Shown here piece by piece: positions 15,955 through 24,024 of a DNA stretch of 64,000 nt (position 1 is its first letter; each line of letters begins with the position of its first letter). The notes beneath the pieces were generated by a model that was not told the DNA's origin, ran no database searches, and saw only the letters and a program-made list of their open reading frames with translations. The stretch is from assembly GCA_964609825.1 (NCBI GenBank), contig CAZSSH010000005.1, positions 124,001-188,000 of the forward strand, read 5' to 3'. This stretch comes from CAZSSH01 sp964609825 (GTDB lineage Bacteria > Verrucomicrobiota > Lentisphaeria > Victivallales > Victivallaceae). The translations under genes were made by a program, and so were the position numbers.

Positions 15955-17673
15955 ATGCCGAACTTTTTCAAAGATAATCCGGATTTGCTTTTTTCGCTCA
16001 ACGAGCTTGATTTGGCAGAGGCGGTGGCGCTCCGGGAGGATGATTATAAATTTGCCAAAACCTATGACAACGCGCCGGTGGATTTCGCCGATGCGATGGA
16101 CAACTACAACCGTGTACTGGATGTGATTGGCGAAATCTGCGCCGAGCGCATCGAGCCCAGATCGCGCACAGTGGACGCCGAGGGGCCGCATTTTGCCAAC
16201 AACAAAGTAACGTATCACCCATTGACCGTCCAAAATTTGGAGGATTTGCGCCAGTCCGACGTGATGGGCGTGATGCTCGGCCATAAATACGGCGGCCTCA
16301 ATTTCCCGGTCTCCGTGTACACGATGATGACCGAGATGGTATCGCGCGCCGATGCTTCGCTGCAAAATATTTTCGGCTTGCAGGACATTGCCGAAACCAT
16401 CAGCGAGTTCGGCAGCGATGAGCAAAAAGACCAGTATCTCCCCGGTTTCGCCACCGGCGAATTTGACGGCTCGATGGACTTGACCGAGCCCGACTTCGGC
16501 TCCGACTTGCAGTCGGTCCGCCTCCGCGCCTGGCAGGACGAGAAGACCGGCCAGTGGTACCTCAACGGGATGAAGCGCTTTATCACCAACGGCTGCGCCA
16601 AGGTGCACCTGGTGCTTGCCCGCTCCGAGGACGGGACCAGCGACGGCCGCGGCCTCTCGATGTTTGTCGCCGAAGCGTGCCCGCAGCTGATCGTGCGCCG
16701 GATTGAGCACAAGCTTGGGATCCATGGGGTGGCGACTTGCGAATTGCAGTACAATGACGTCCCGGCCCAGCTCTGCGGTAAACGCCGCATGGGGTTGATC
16801 CGCTATGTGATGAGTTTGATGAATGGCGCCCGCGTGGCGATCAGCGCCCAGGCCCTCGGGATTGCCGAGGCGGCCTACCGCGAAGCGCGCAAATATGCGT
16901 CGGAGCGTGAGCAATTCAAGCAGACCATCGACCGGTTTCCGGCGATTTACGACATGCTCTCAAGCATGAAAGTTCGCGTCACCGCCGCCCGCACTTTGTT
17001 GTACGAGACCACCCGCGCGGTCGATTTGCGCAACGGTTACAACCACTTGGTCGAGCATACCGAGAACCCGAGCGCCGAAATCCGCGCCAAGCAAAAGTAT
17101 TACAACAAGGTTTCCGCCGTATTGACTCCGATGTGCAAAGCGTTGGCGACCGAAATTGCCAACTCGGTCTCCTACGACTCCATCCAGATTCACGGCGGTA
17201 CCGGGTTTATGAAAGATTTCAACGTCGAGCGTTTCTATCGCGACGCCCGCATCACCAACATTTACGAAGGCACCACCCAGCTGCAGGTCGTCGCGGCCAT
17301 CGGCGGGGTGATCCAGCGTGACAATGACGTCAGGATCGCCGAGTTGTTTGCCCTCCCGCTGGACGGCAAACTCGCCCGCTTGCGCGACCGGGTCAAAGAG
17401 CTGTATCAAAAGCAGCTCGAGGCCGTTAAATACATCGCCGAAAAGAAGGATCAGGCCTATCACGATTTGCGCGCCCGCAGCTTGGTGGAGATGGAGACCT
17501 ATATTTTCGTCGGGCTTTTGATGTTGCGCGACGCCGCCAAATGCGAGGATCGTGTGCCGTTGGCCGAGCGTTATGTTTTGGACTCCATTGCCGAGTTTCA
17601 CAAGCGCTTTATGGTCGTGACTTCCGGTGATGTTACTTTGATCGAAAATCACCGCGATATCATTGACTATTGA
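15955..17673 (+). CDS. acyl-CoA dehydrogenase
   Basis: 572 residues, longer than the ~380 of short-chain forms because of a ~140-residue C-terminal extension. The core has DLTEPDFGSDLQSV (FAD-binding region), FITNGCAKVHLVLARS, SYDSIQIHGGTGFMKDFNVE and RITNIYEGTTQLQ. The Glu of YEGT is the expected catalytic base. It oxidises an acyl-CoA, or in anaerobes may reduce an enoyl-CoA, passing electrons through the Etf encoded just upstream. The extension and FGLQDIAETISEFGSDEQKD resemble large multi-domain acyl-CoA dehydrogenases. Acyl chain specificity is unknown. The gap to etfA is 17 bp. Confidence 0.92.
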   Translation: MPNFFKDNPDLLFSLNELDLAEAVALREDDYKFAKTYDNAPVDFADAMDNYNRVLDVIGEICAERIEPRSRTVDAEGPHFANNKVTYHPLTVQNLEDLRQSDVMGVMLGHKYGGLNFPVSVYTMMTEMVSRADASLQNIFGLQDIAETISEFGSDEQKDQYLPGFATGEFDGSMDLTEPDFGSDLQSVRLRAWQDEKTGQWYLNGMKRFITNGCAKVHLVLARSEDGTSDGRGLSMFVAEACPQLIVRRIEHKLGIHGVATCELQYNDVPAQLCGKRRMGLIRYVMSLMNGARVAISAQALGIAEAAYREARKYASEREQFKQTIDRFPAIYDMLSSMKVRVTAARTLLYETTRAVDLRNGYNHLVEHTENPSAEIRAKQKYYNKVSAVLTPMCKALATEIANSVSYDSIQIHGGTGFMKDFNVERFYRDARITNIYEGTTQLQVVAAIGGVIQRDNDVRIAELFALPLDGKLARLRDRVKELYQKQLEAVKYIAEKKDQAYHDLRARSLVEMETYIFVGLLMLRDAAKCEDRVPLAERYVLDSIAEFHKRFMVVTSGDVTLIENHRDIIDY

Positions 17674-17706
17674 TAAAGTTATAAAAGTATAATAATAAAC
17701 TATTTA

Positions 17707-17755
17707 GCATTTGCCGCGAGCGGTCGTCCGCAACGGCAAATGCCATTGGTTTTTA
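17707..17755 (+). terminator. long hairpin: terminator of the etf operon or rpoZ leader element
   Basis: A 10-bp stem GCATTTGCCG/CGGCAAATGC (17707-17716, 17734-17743) encloses a second stem GCGG-TCGT-CCGC (17720-17731), followed by CATTGG and five T. It is most simply the etf-operon terminator. A TTGACT/TATAAT pair (17663-17668, 17688-17693, 19-bp spacing) lies upstream of it, so if that promoter works the hairpin would be in the rpoZ leader. Confidence 0.7.
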
Positions 17756-17790
17756 TAGAGAAAAACCCAAAAAGGAGAATAATAATTACT

Positions 17791-18042
17791 ATGAACAACA
17801 GTTACTTAGCCAGAGCCAAAAAGATGATCCCGGATCCGCAAATTTTGTCGGTGGTTTCCGCCAAGCGCGCCAAGCAATTGGCCTTCGGCGCCCGCCCGAT
17901 GATCAAGTGCGACTCCGAAAATTATCTGGATGTCGCTTTGCTGGAAATTGCCGAAGGTCTCTTGACCTTTGAAATCGGCGTCGATGACGTCGCCGTCGAA
18001 GCGGCTGCCGAAGGCACCCAAGAAACTCAGGCAACCGAATAA
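17791..18042 (+). CDS. rpoZ: RNA polymerase omega subunit
   Basis: 83 residues from the ATG at 17791, with AAAGGAG about 13 bases upstream. The short conserved block LSVVSAKRAKQLAFGARPMI and the following YLDVALLEIAEGLLTFE fit RpoZ, which binds the beta' subunit and helps assemble RNA polymerase. The tail is acidic and low-complexity (VEAAAEGTQETQATE), as is common in this subunit. It lies 13 bp before purE, so the two are co-transcribed. Confidence 0.88.
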   Translation: MNNSYLARAKKMIPDPQILSVVSAKRAKQLAFGARPMIKCDSENYLDVALLEIAEGLLTFEIGVDDVAVEAAAEGTQETQATE

Positions 18043-18055
18043 TCGGGGGACTAAA

Positions 18056-18562
18056 ATGGGAAAACCGACCGTTGCCGTTTTGATGGGCAGTAAAAACGAT
18101 CTGCCGATTTTGCAAGGCGCGTTTAAGGTGTTTGACGACTTTGGCGTCGAGTACACCGCCCGCGCAATTTCCGCCCACCGCACCCCGGCACAGGCCATTG
18201 AGTTTGCCGCCAATGCGGAAAAAGAGGGCCTCAAAGTCATCATTTGCGCCGCCGGGATGGCTGCCCATTTGGGCGGCGTCGTGGCCGCGCATACGATTTT
18301 GCCGGTGATCGGGATTCCGGTGGCGAGCGAGCCCTTTAACGGGCTTGACGCCTTGTTTTCGATCGTCCAAATGCCGCCGGGGATCCCGGTGGCAGCCGTC
18401 ACCGCGGGCAAAGCGGGCGGCAAAAATGCGGCGTTGTACGCGATCTCGATCCTCGCCGTGAGCGACAAAGATCTGGCGGCCAAACTGCATGCGTTTCGCG
18501 CCGAGCAAACCGCGCAGGTCTTAAAGGCCGATGCCGAGTTGCAGGCCGAGCTTAAAAAGTAA
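18056..18562 (+). CDS. purE: N5-carboxyaminoimidazole ribonucleotide mutase
   Basis: 168 residues, the normal PurE size. It begins TVAVLMGSKNDLPILQGA (conserved MGS-SD loop with an N variant) and contains ISAHRTPAQ (conserved active-site His), CAAGMAAHLGGVVAAHT and LFSIVQMPPGIPVAAV. It converts N5-CAIR to CAIR in purine synthesis. The bacterial class I arrangement is likely; class II AIR carboxylases share the fold, so this remains an inference. GGGG a few bases before the start serves as ribosome binding site. A strong terminator follows. Confidence 0.95.
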   Translation: MGKPTVAVLMGSKNDLPILQGAFKVFDDFGVEYTARAISAHRTPAQAIEFAANAEKEGLKVIICAAGMAAHLGGVVAAHTILPVIGIPVASEPFNGLDALFSIVQMPPGIPVAAVTAGKAGGKNAALYAISILAVSDKDLAAKLHAFRAEQTAQVLKADAELQAELKK

Positions 18563-18580
18563 TGCTTTCAGCAATACCAA

Positions 18581-18616
18581 GCGGGCGTTTGAGTCAATCA
18601 AACGCCCGCATTTTTT
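18581..18616 (+). terminator. strong rho-independent terminator after purE
   Basis: A perfect 12-bp stem GCGGGCGTTTGA/TCAAACGCCCGC (18581-18592, 18598-18609), a five-base loop, then six T. It ends the rpoZ-purE transcript. Confidence 0.95.
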
Positions 18617-18739
18617 GTGGCGGGTGATCTCAGGGGGCGTTTGGTCGCTGCCCCAAGGCACCCCCCCGTCCATATCGTCCATACCTTCACCCAAAGGTTG
18701 CTCTATGGCCACCGGACAAGCCCGCTTGGGTCGCCAACC

Positions 18740-19696
18740 TTACACGCACAGCGTCGACAACGGCTCCTCGACCGAAAGTGTTTGGGTGCTCATGTTGCGC
18801 AAGTTGATGACGGTAAGTGTATCGCTGTTTTGGTTGCAGACCAAAATACGGTCGCGGTCGACAAACTCAAAGTCGCGCGGCCAGGTGCCGCCCGCGGGGA
18901 TGCGCCACGCTTCATGCATGGTTTCGACATCAAAAAAGGCAATCGTGTCCTCGCCGCGGTTGGCCACCGCCACTGTCTTTTGATCCGGCGAAATTTTGAT
19001 CGCCGAGCCTTGGCTGTGTTTGACAAAGCCGCGGGCAGTGGTGGAGACTGCCGTATCGACGGCAAGCTCTTTGCCGTTGATATTGAGGCGGTAGAGCTCA
19101 TTGCTGAGCTCGGTGAATAAAAAGCCCTGCGTCGCGCTCGCCCAGGCGAGGTGGCGCGGGCCGCTGCCGGGCGGGGTAATGAGCTTGGCGGCGAGTTTGC
19201 CGAGACCGGCGCCGGTCAAGGGGTAAACCCACACCGCATCGCAGCCCAAGTCCGCTACCGCGAGGTGTCGGCCATCGGGCATTATCAACGTACAGTGGGC
19301 ATGGGGGGCCTCCTGCCGTGCCGGATTGGGGCCGCAGAGGCCGGGACTTTTAACAAGTTGGACAAACGAGAGCTTGCCGTCATCAACCATAAATACGGCG
19401 ACATCGCCCGAGACATAATTGGCGACATATAAAAACTTTTCGTCCGGCGAGAGGGTCAAGTGACAGGCGACTTTGCCCTCGCATGACACATCGCTTGTGA
19501 TCTTGACCGGCCGCGCGGAGATGTCAAAGGCGTAAACCCGCTCGCGTGCGGTGGCAAAGAGATACTTTTGGTTACGCGAGCCGCAAAAGTAATTTAAGGC
19601 CTCGCACGGTGTTTGCCCGATGACGGCGATCTCGTTGGCATCACTTAACGTACACTCCGACAGTCCTGTCTTGCTTGCCAAAAAAAAGTGTTTCAC
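18740..19696 (-). CDS. beta-propeller lactonase-like protein (YbhE/6-phosphogluconolactonase family)
   Basis: About 318 residues from a GTG that overlaps the SDR stop as GTGA; the longer reading frame upstream lies inside the SDR gene. Repeated blades are visible: HLTLSPDEKFLYVANYVSGDVAVF, DGRHLAVADLGCDAVWVY, IKISPDQKTVAVANRGEDTIAFF, VDRDRILVCNQNSDTLTVI. The pattern (strand, SPD..., VAN...) is that of seven-bladed lactonase propellers. It could open a sugar-acid lactone formed by the pathway, fitting the hexuronate theme. There is no signal peptide, so it acts in the cytoplasm. Last gene of the nine-gene IclR-led operon. Confidence 0.78.
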   Translation of the reverse strand: MKHFFLASKTGLSECTLSDANEIAVIGQTPCEALNYFCGSRNQKYLFATARERVYAFDISARPVKITSDVSCEGKVACHLTLSPDEKFLYVANYVSGDVAVFMVDDGKLSFVQLVKSPGLCGPNPARQEAPHAHCTLIMPDGRHLAVADLGCDAVWVYPLTGAGLGKLAAKLITPPGSGPRHLAWASATQGFLFTELSNELYRLNINGKELAVDTAVSTTARGFVKHSQGSAIKISPDQKTVAVANRGEDTIAFFDVETMHEAWRIPAGGTWPRDFEFVDRDRILVCNQNSDTLTVINLRNMSTQTLSVEEPLSTLCV

Positions 19697-20436
19697 AGCT
19701 GCCACCCCCCGGCAATCGGGATTTCGGCTCCGGTGACATAAGAGGCCATGTCGGAGACAAGATAGGCGACCAAGGCCGCGCACTCATCGGGCGTCCCGAA
19801 GCGGTGCATCGGGATGTCGGCCTTGAGGTTGGCCGCGAATTCCTCGTTTTTCAGGACTTCCGCGTTGCGGTCGGTGGTGATGACTCCGGGGACGATGGTG
19901 TTGGCGGTGACGCCAAAGGGAGCATACTCCTTGGCCGCTGATTTGATCAAATTGGACAAAGCCCCTTTGGTCGCACCGTACAAGGCGAGGCGCGGGGCGG
20001 GGCGCAGCTGATTGATGCTGCCGACCCCGATGATCCGGCCCCAGTTGCGCGCGGCCATTTTGGGGGCCAAGGCCTGCAAGAGCAGAAAGGCGCTCTCCAC
20101 ATTGGTGGTCATTTGACGGGTGAACTCCTCCTCCGCAAAATTACCGATCCCCATGTAGCTTTGCACCGAGCTGTTGAGGACCAAAATATCAATGGCGTCA
20201 AGCTCGGCTAGGAGGTTTTTTACCTCACCAACATTGCCAAGGTCGGCGGTGACGCTTTGGGCCTCTCCCCCCGCCTCGGCCACCGTCGAAGCCAGATTGT
20301 CGGAGGGTTTGACCCCGTGAAAGATCACTTTGGCGCCATTGGCTGCCAAGGCAAGGCCGATCGCCCGCCCGATGCCCCGGCTGGAGCCGGTCACGAGCGC
20401 GGTTTTGCCGGTGAGATCAAAGTTGATTTTGGACAT
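19693..20436 (-). CDS. short-chain dehydrogenase/reductase, possibly a sugar-acid oxidoreductase
   Basis: 247 residues, a classical SDR. The cofactor loop TGSSRGIGRAIG, the NNAG-equivalent LVLNSSVQS, the catalytic Ser in IIGVGSINQ, and the YGATKGA Tyr-Lys pair are all present. The C-terminus VTGAEIPIAGGW is standard. In this operon, beside mannonate dehydratase, it could reduce fructuronate to mannonate, the job done by SDR-type UxuB in Bacillus. That assignment is inferred from context. SDRs are broad, so another sugar or sugar acid is possible. Confidence 0.87.
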   Translation of the reverse strand: MSKINFDLTGKTALVTGSSRGIGRAIGLALAANGAKVIFHGVKPSDNLASTVAEAGGEAQSVTADLGNVGEVKNLLAELDAIDILVLNSSVQSYMGIGNFAEEEFTRQMTTNVESAFLLLQALAPKMAARNWGRIIGVGSINQLRPAPRLALYGATKGALSNLIKSAAKEYAPFGVTANTIVPGVITTDRNAEVLKNEEFAANLKADIPMHRFGTPDECAALVAYLVSDMASYVTGAEIPIAGGWQL

Positions 20437-20448
20437 GATTGATCCTTT

Positions 20449-21921
20449 CTATAACGTGACCTCGACGCTTTGAGTTTTGCCCTGAGCGTCCTGCCAGGTG
20501 AGGCGGTAGTCGCCGCGGAAACCGCGAAAGGCGACTTCGCCGTTTTGATCCGCTTTGACGTTCGTTTTAGTCGTCCACTCGCGGTAGATGAGGTCGTTGA
20601 GGGCGTGAAATGCCGGTTTCGGCTCCATGTCGCGGCTGAACAACCCCGAGACCGAGGGTTCGCCGGGGGCGCCGCAACCGTCCACCACATTCCACCACGT
20701 GATGCCCATCATCGGTTTGAGGCTGAACCACAAGCGGTAAAGATTGCGGGCAATCACCGCCTGAATCGCCTGACCCCGCGCATCGTTGCCGGGAGCGGTG
20801 ATGGTGATTTCGCTCAGGTGGATCGGGATGCCGGCCTGACTCAGGAGGGCAAATTTGTCGTAGACCATTTGCGGCGACTCGGTGAGCGATTTGCCGTCGG
20901 CGATGTCAAGGCACGTTTGCGGGTCAAAGAGATGCATTTGCGCTCCCGCGACATCGATTTTGCAGCCGCGCCCTTTGAGGTCGAGGATTTGCTTGAGGTA
21001 ATCCTCGCTCATATTGTAATCGTTGATGTTTAAGAGCGCCTCATCGGGTAAAAAGCCCTCGGCGATTTTGAACCCGCGATAGGTGTAGTCGCCGGGCATC
21101 GGCCCGTACCAGCTTTTACAGACCTTGGCGCCGGGAATCATCCGCCCGAGAGCAAAATCGTGCGCACTCTCGTTGACAATGTCCCAGCTGTCGATTTTAT
21201 CGCCGTAGCGCACGGCAATTTGGGCGATGCGTTTGGCCATGAGCTCATTAATCAAAGAAACATACTCGGGGTACTTTTGCGCAAATTCCTCGGCTGTGAG
21301 GTCGCCATATACCTTGCCGGTCGCCTCCGAGAGCAGCGTCCCGTCCTTGGGGTTGCGCGTCAGGTCGGCCAATTTGAGGCACTCGGGCGGCAATTTTTGG
21401 ATCAGCCAATTGGGAATCTGCCAGCGGTTGTTGCCCCAGACGAGGGTGTGGCCGTGGAGACGCACATTTCTGGTGAGGCAAAAATCCACCACCGGGTCCA
21501 CCGCCGGGCGCCGCCAGTGGGGCTCGCGCTGCGGGTCGGGGCACTCATTCCAAAATTTGGCTGTGTCGCGGTATTCTCCGGCAAAGCGGGGTTTCCCCTC
21601 GTCGAGCTCCAGTTGCTTCCAGTAAAAAGCGATGGTGGCCGAGTTGAAAAAAGTACCGTACAATTCCTTGTATTTAGCGTTGCGCTCGCGGCTCCCGAGT
21701 TGGTCAAAGTTAAAGATATGGGCGCCAAAGACAAACGAGTGGCGGAGCTGGGTGACTTCAACCTCCGCTTCCGGCGGCAATCCGGCGGGGCGGAATACCC
21801 CGTCGGCTTTGCGGTTTTGCTCAATATCGGCATCGATTTTGGCTTGTACCTGATTGCTCCACAAGGCGTGATAGCCGGGGGACATCGCCTTGTAACACTC
21901 CTCAATGTTGAAGTGTTTCAT
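20449..21921 (-). CDS. GH10 family xylanase-like enzyme, no signal peptide
   Basis: 490 residues. A ~70-residue N-terminal region precedes a GH10 TIM barrel: FVFGAHIFNFDQL, FYWKQLELDEGK, LHGHTLVWGNNRW, the acid/base Glu in DSWDIVNES, GAQMHLFDP, and the nucleophile Glu in IPIHLSEITIT. WWNVVDGCGAPGEPSVSGLF closes the barrel. A small C-terminal beta domain follows. No signal peptide is present, so it probably cleaves imported xylo- or aldouronate oligosaccharides. Its start is 2 bp after the stop of the RraA-like gene. Together with the second GH10 in the same operon this is a duplicated but diverged function. Confidence 0.9.
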   Translation of the reverse strand: MKHFNIEECYKAMSPGYHALWSNQVQAKIDADIEQNRKADGVFRPAGLPPEAEVEVTQLRHSFVFGAHIFNFDQLGSRERNAKYKELYGTFFNSATIAFYWKQLELDEGKPRFAGEYRDTAKFWNECPDPQREPHWRRPAVDPVVDFCLTRNVRLHGHTLVWGNNRWQIPNWLIQKLPPECLKLADLTRNPKDGTLLSEATGKVYGDLTAEEFAQKYPEYVSLINELMAKRIAQIAVRYGDKIDSWDIVNESAHDFALGRMIPGAKVCKSWYGPMPGDYTYRGFKIAEGFLPDEALLNINDYNMSEDYLKQILDLKGRGCKIDVAGAQMHLFDPQTCLDIADGKSLTESPQMVYDKFALLSQAGIPIHLSEITITAPGNDARGQAIQAVIARNLYRLWFSLKPMMGITWWNVVDGCGAPGEPSVSGLFSRDMEPKPAFHALNDLIYREWTTKTNVKADQNGEVAFRGFRGDYRLTWQDAQGKTQSVEVTL

Positions 21922-21923
21922 GA

Positions 21924-22679
21924 TTAAAAGTACCCGCCTTTGTCGATGATTTCAGAAATGGTGTCGCCCTGACGCACCCACGAAAAAATATCCACTTCAT
22001 TGCGCTCGATGCCCTCGGCCCGCAGCAAAACCTCATAGGCAATTTCGCGCGGGATGCACAAGACGCCGTCAATGTCGCCAAAAATGATGTCGCCGGGGCG
22101 GATGGTGACGTGACCGAGCTTGATCGGCACCTGATAATGGGTGATCATGCAGCGGCCCAGTGAGCCGTTGCTGGTGCGGTATTTGTAAAACACCGGAAAC
22201 GGCTGCTCCAAAATCTGTTTGGTGTCGCGGATGCCGCCGGCGATTACCGCGCCCCGGATGCCCTTGGTGATGGCCGTCGCGGTCATCACGCCGCCCCACA
22301 AGGAGGCCTGTGTATCGTTGGAAGTGTCCCACACCACCACGCCGTTGGGCTGGAAATCATCGAGCATCTGGGCTCGGAAGGTCATTTCTCCTTCAATCAT
22401 GCAGTTGGGCGCGCTTTTAACGGTAAAGGCTTCACCGCAGACGGTCATCTCGTCGCGCAGCGGCATGATGTCGTTGGGAAGATTCTGGTTTAACAGACAA
22501 AATTCGCGCATTACGTCATTGATGCACCCGGTGTAAAGTTTCTCATAGCGTTGGCAGAGCTCCTCGATCGGGATCGGCAAAGTGTTGGTGGGAATGTGCT
22601 GACGGTTGGTGATGAGTTTGTCAAGCTTCATCAGCCCGGCTTCCTTGGTCTTGCTTCTCATGTCCTGTAACGATGGCAT
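21924..22679 (-). CDS. RraA-like/HMG-CHA aldolase family protein
   Basis: 251 residues. The core GVMTATAITKGIRGAVIAGGIRDTKQI and RPGDIIFGDIDGVLCIPRE match the RraA/4-hydroxy-4-methyl-2-oxoglutarate aldolase fold, where the GGIRD and GD-DGV segments form the metal and pyruvate site. Such proteins split 4-hydroxy-2-oxo acids or decarboxylate oxaloacetate; RraA proper regulates RNase E. The catabolic operon favours the aldolase role, perhaps acting on a sugar-acid breakdown product. GTGAGG lies about 6 bases before the start. The substrate is unknown. Confidence 0.82.
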   Translation of the reverse strand: MPSLQDMRSKTKEAGLMKLDKLITNRQHIPTNTLPIPIEELCQRYEKLYTGCINDVMREFCLLNQNLPNDIMPLRDEMTVCGEAFTVKSAPNCMIEGEMTFRAQMLDDFQPNGVVVWDTSNDTQASLWGGVMTATAITKGIRGAVIAGGIRDTKQILEQPFPVFYKYRTSNGSLGRCMITHYQVPIKLGHVTIRPGDIIFGDIDGVLCIPREIAYEVLLRAEGIERNEVDIFSWVRQGDTISEIIDKGGYF

Positions 22680-22687
22680 TTTTTACC

Positions 22688-24007
22688 TCACTTTACGGTT
22701 ACTGTGAATATATTGGGTGAATTTTTACGCAAATCGATTTCGGTCTTTACCTTGCCCGCATTGGTCACAACTTCGAGCTCGTAGCGGCCGAAAAAGCCGT
22801 GAATTTGGTTGGCCGCGCCATCCGCATACTCGAGTTTGCCGTTTGTCCGCCACTCGTGATTGATGAGTTTGTCGAGCGCCCGGTAGGCGGCCTTGGGGGT
22901 AAAGTCATAGTTGACCAACCCGGCCCGCAGCGAGTTTTCGCCGTCTTCGCTCCCGGCAGGGGCTCCGGCGGCGGTGCCGTCCACCAGATTCCACCAGACA
23001 ATCGAGTCGGTGACGGAGTGGCTGAACCATAGCTTGTAGAGTTTCTCCGTCACGAGCTCTTGAAACAAATCCCCGTCGCCCAAGTCACGGCGGCTGATGA
23101 TGCTCACCTCGGAGAAGTTGACGGGCACCTTGAGTTTTGCATACAAATCAAGCATTTTTAAGATGACGCGCGGATTCATGAATAAATTGGCCTCGGCGAG
23201 GAGGTGCTGAAACATGTGGTACTGCAACCCCAATCCGCCCACGTTGCAGCCGTGCTCTTTGAGGCGGTCGACCAGCATGTACACCGGCGAATAATCCCCC
23301 TGAAAATTCCACCACTTGTTGTCATCATTGCAGATGAGTTTGGCATGGGGCAAATACCGTTGGGCGATGTGAAACGCCTGCTCGGCATAATCGTCTGGGT
23401 AGGCGGGTACATCGTTACGCGCCAAAGGGTAACGGGTCAAGGTCTCATTGACACAGTCCCAGATTTTGATGCTTTTGCCGTAACGCGCGGCAATTTCGCT
23501 GATCCTTTGCTCAAGTCGTTCCATCAATCGGGCGCTGTCCCGCGGCGCCCAGACGGGGTGGTACAAGTGCCAGCACAACGGGTGCCCCTTGGGTGTGATG
23601 CCTTTACGCGTGCAAAAGTCGAGTACCTCGTCGGGCGGCGGCCGCCGGTAGATGTCGGGTCTGCTCCCGGCAGCGAAACGCACCTTGCCGTCCTCCGGCT
23701 CCAGATCGGACCAGTAAAACGGAATGACGGCGTGGTTGAATACTTTGGCAAAGGTTTCCTCATATTGACGGTTTTGCTCTATGCTTTTAAACTGATTGAT
23801 CATAAAAGCGTTGCAGCCGAATAAGTAGTCGTGGCCGAGTTGCTTGAATTTGACGGTTGCATTTTTGACCGGTTGGCCTTTGGCGTCAACGATATTCAGC
23901 TTGGCCCAGCCTTTGCGGTACATCTCAATGCCGCTCTGGATGCGAAAATCGACTTCGTCGTCCGGCTGCGTCAAATATTGACTCAGCTCTTTTGCCAGTT
24001 GGTTCAT
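22688..24007 (-). CDS. second GH10 family xylanase-like enzyme, no signal peptide
   Basis: 439 residues. A short beta domain (AKLNIVDAKGQPVKNATVKF) leads into a GH10 barrel: YLFGCNAFMINQF, IPFYWSDLEPEDGKVRF, PKGHPLCWHLY, the acid/base Glu in IKIWDCVNET, LGLQYHMFQHL, the nucleophile Glu in VPVNFSEVSII, and IVWWNLVDGTAAGAP. It differs from the neighbouring GH10 in length and detail, so the two probably have different chain-length or substituent preferences. There is no signal peptide. GGAGG lies 10 bases before the start. Confidence 0.9.
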   Translation of the reverse strand: MNQLAKELSQYLTQPDDEVDFRIQSGIEMYRKGWAKLNIVDAKGQPVKNATVKFKQLGHDYLFGCNAFMINQFKSIEQNRQYEETFAKVFNHAVIPFYWSDLEPEDGKVRFAAGSRPDIYRRPPPDEVLDFCTRKGITPKGHPLCWHLYHPVWAPRDSARLMERLEQRISEIAARYGKSIKIWDCVNETLTRYPLARNDVPAYPDDYAEQAFHIAQRYLPHAKLICNDDNKWWNFQGDYSPVYMLVDRLKEHGCNVGGLGLQYHMFQHLLAEANLFMNPRVILKMLDLYAKLKVPVNFSEVSIISRRDLGDGDLFQELVTEKLYKLWFSHSVTDSIVWWNLVDGTAAGAPAGSEDGENSLRAGLVNYDFTPKAAYRALDKLINHEWRTNGKLEYADGAANQIHGFFGRYELEVVTNAGKVKTEIDLRKNSPNIFTVTVK

Positions 24008-24024
24008 GATCGGATTTCCTCCGG

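Noticed and set aside
18700..18735. A shared 11-mer CCACCGGACAA between this gap and the 28.2-kb gap, suggesting an intergenic repeat family.
   Set aside because: The flanking bases do not align and only two copies are seen, so chance is as likely as a repeat element.
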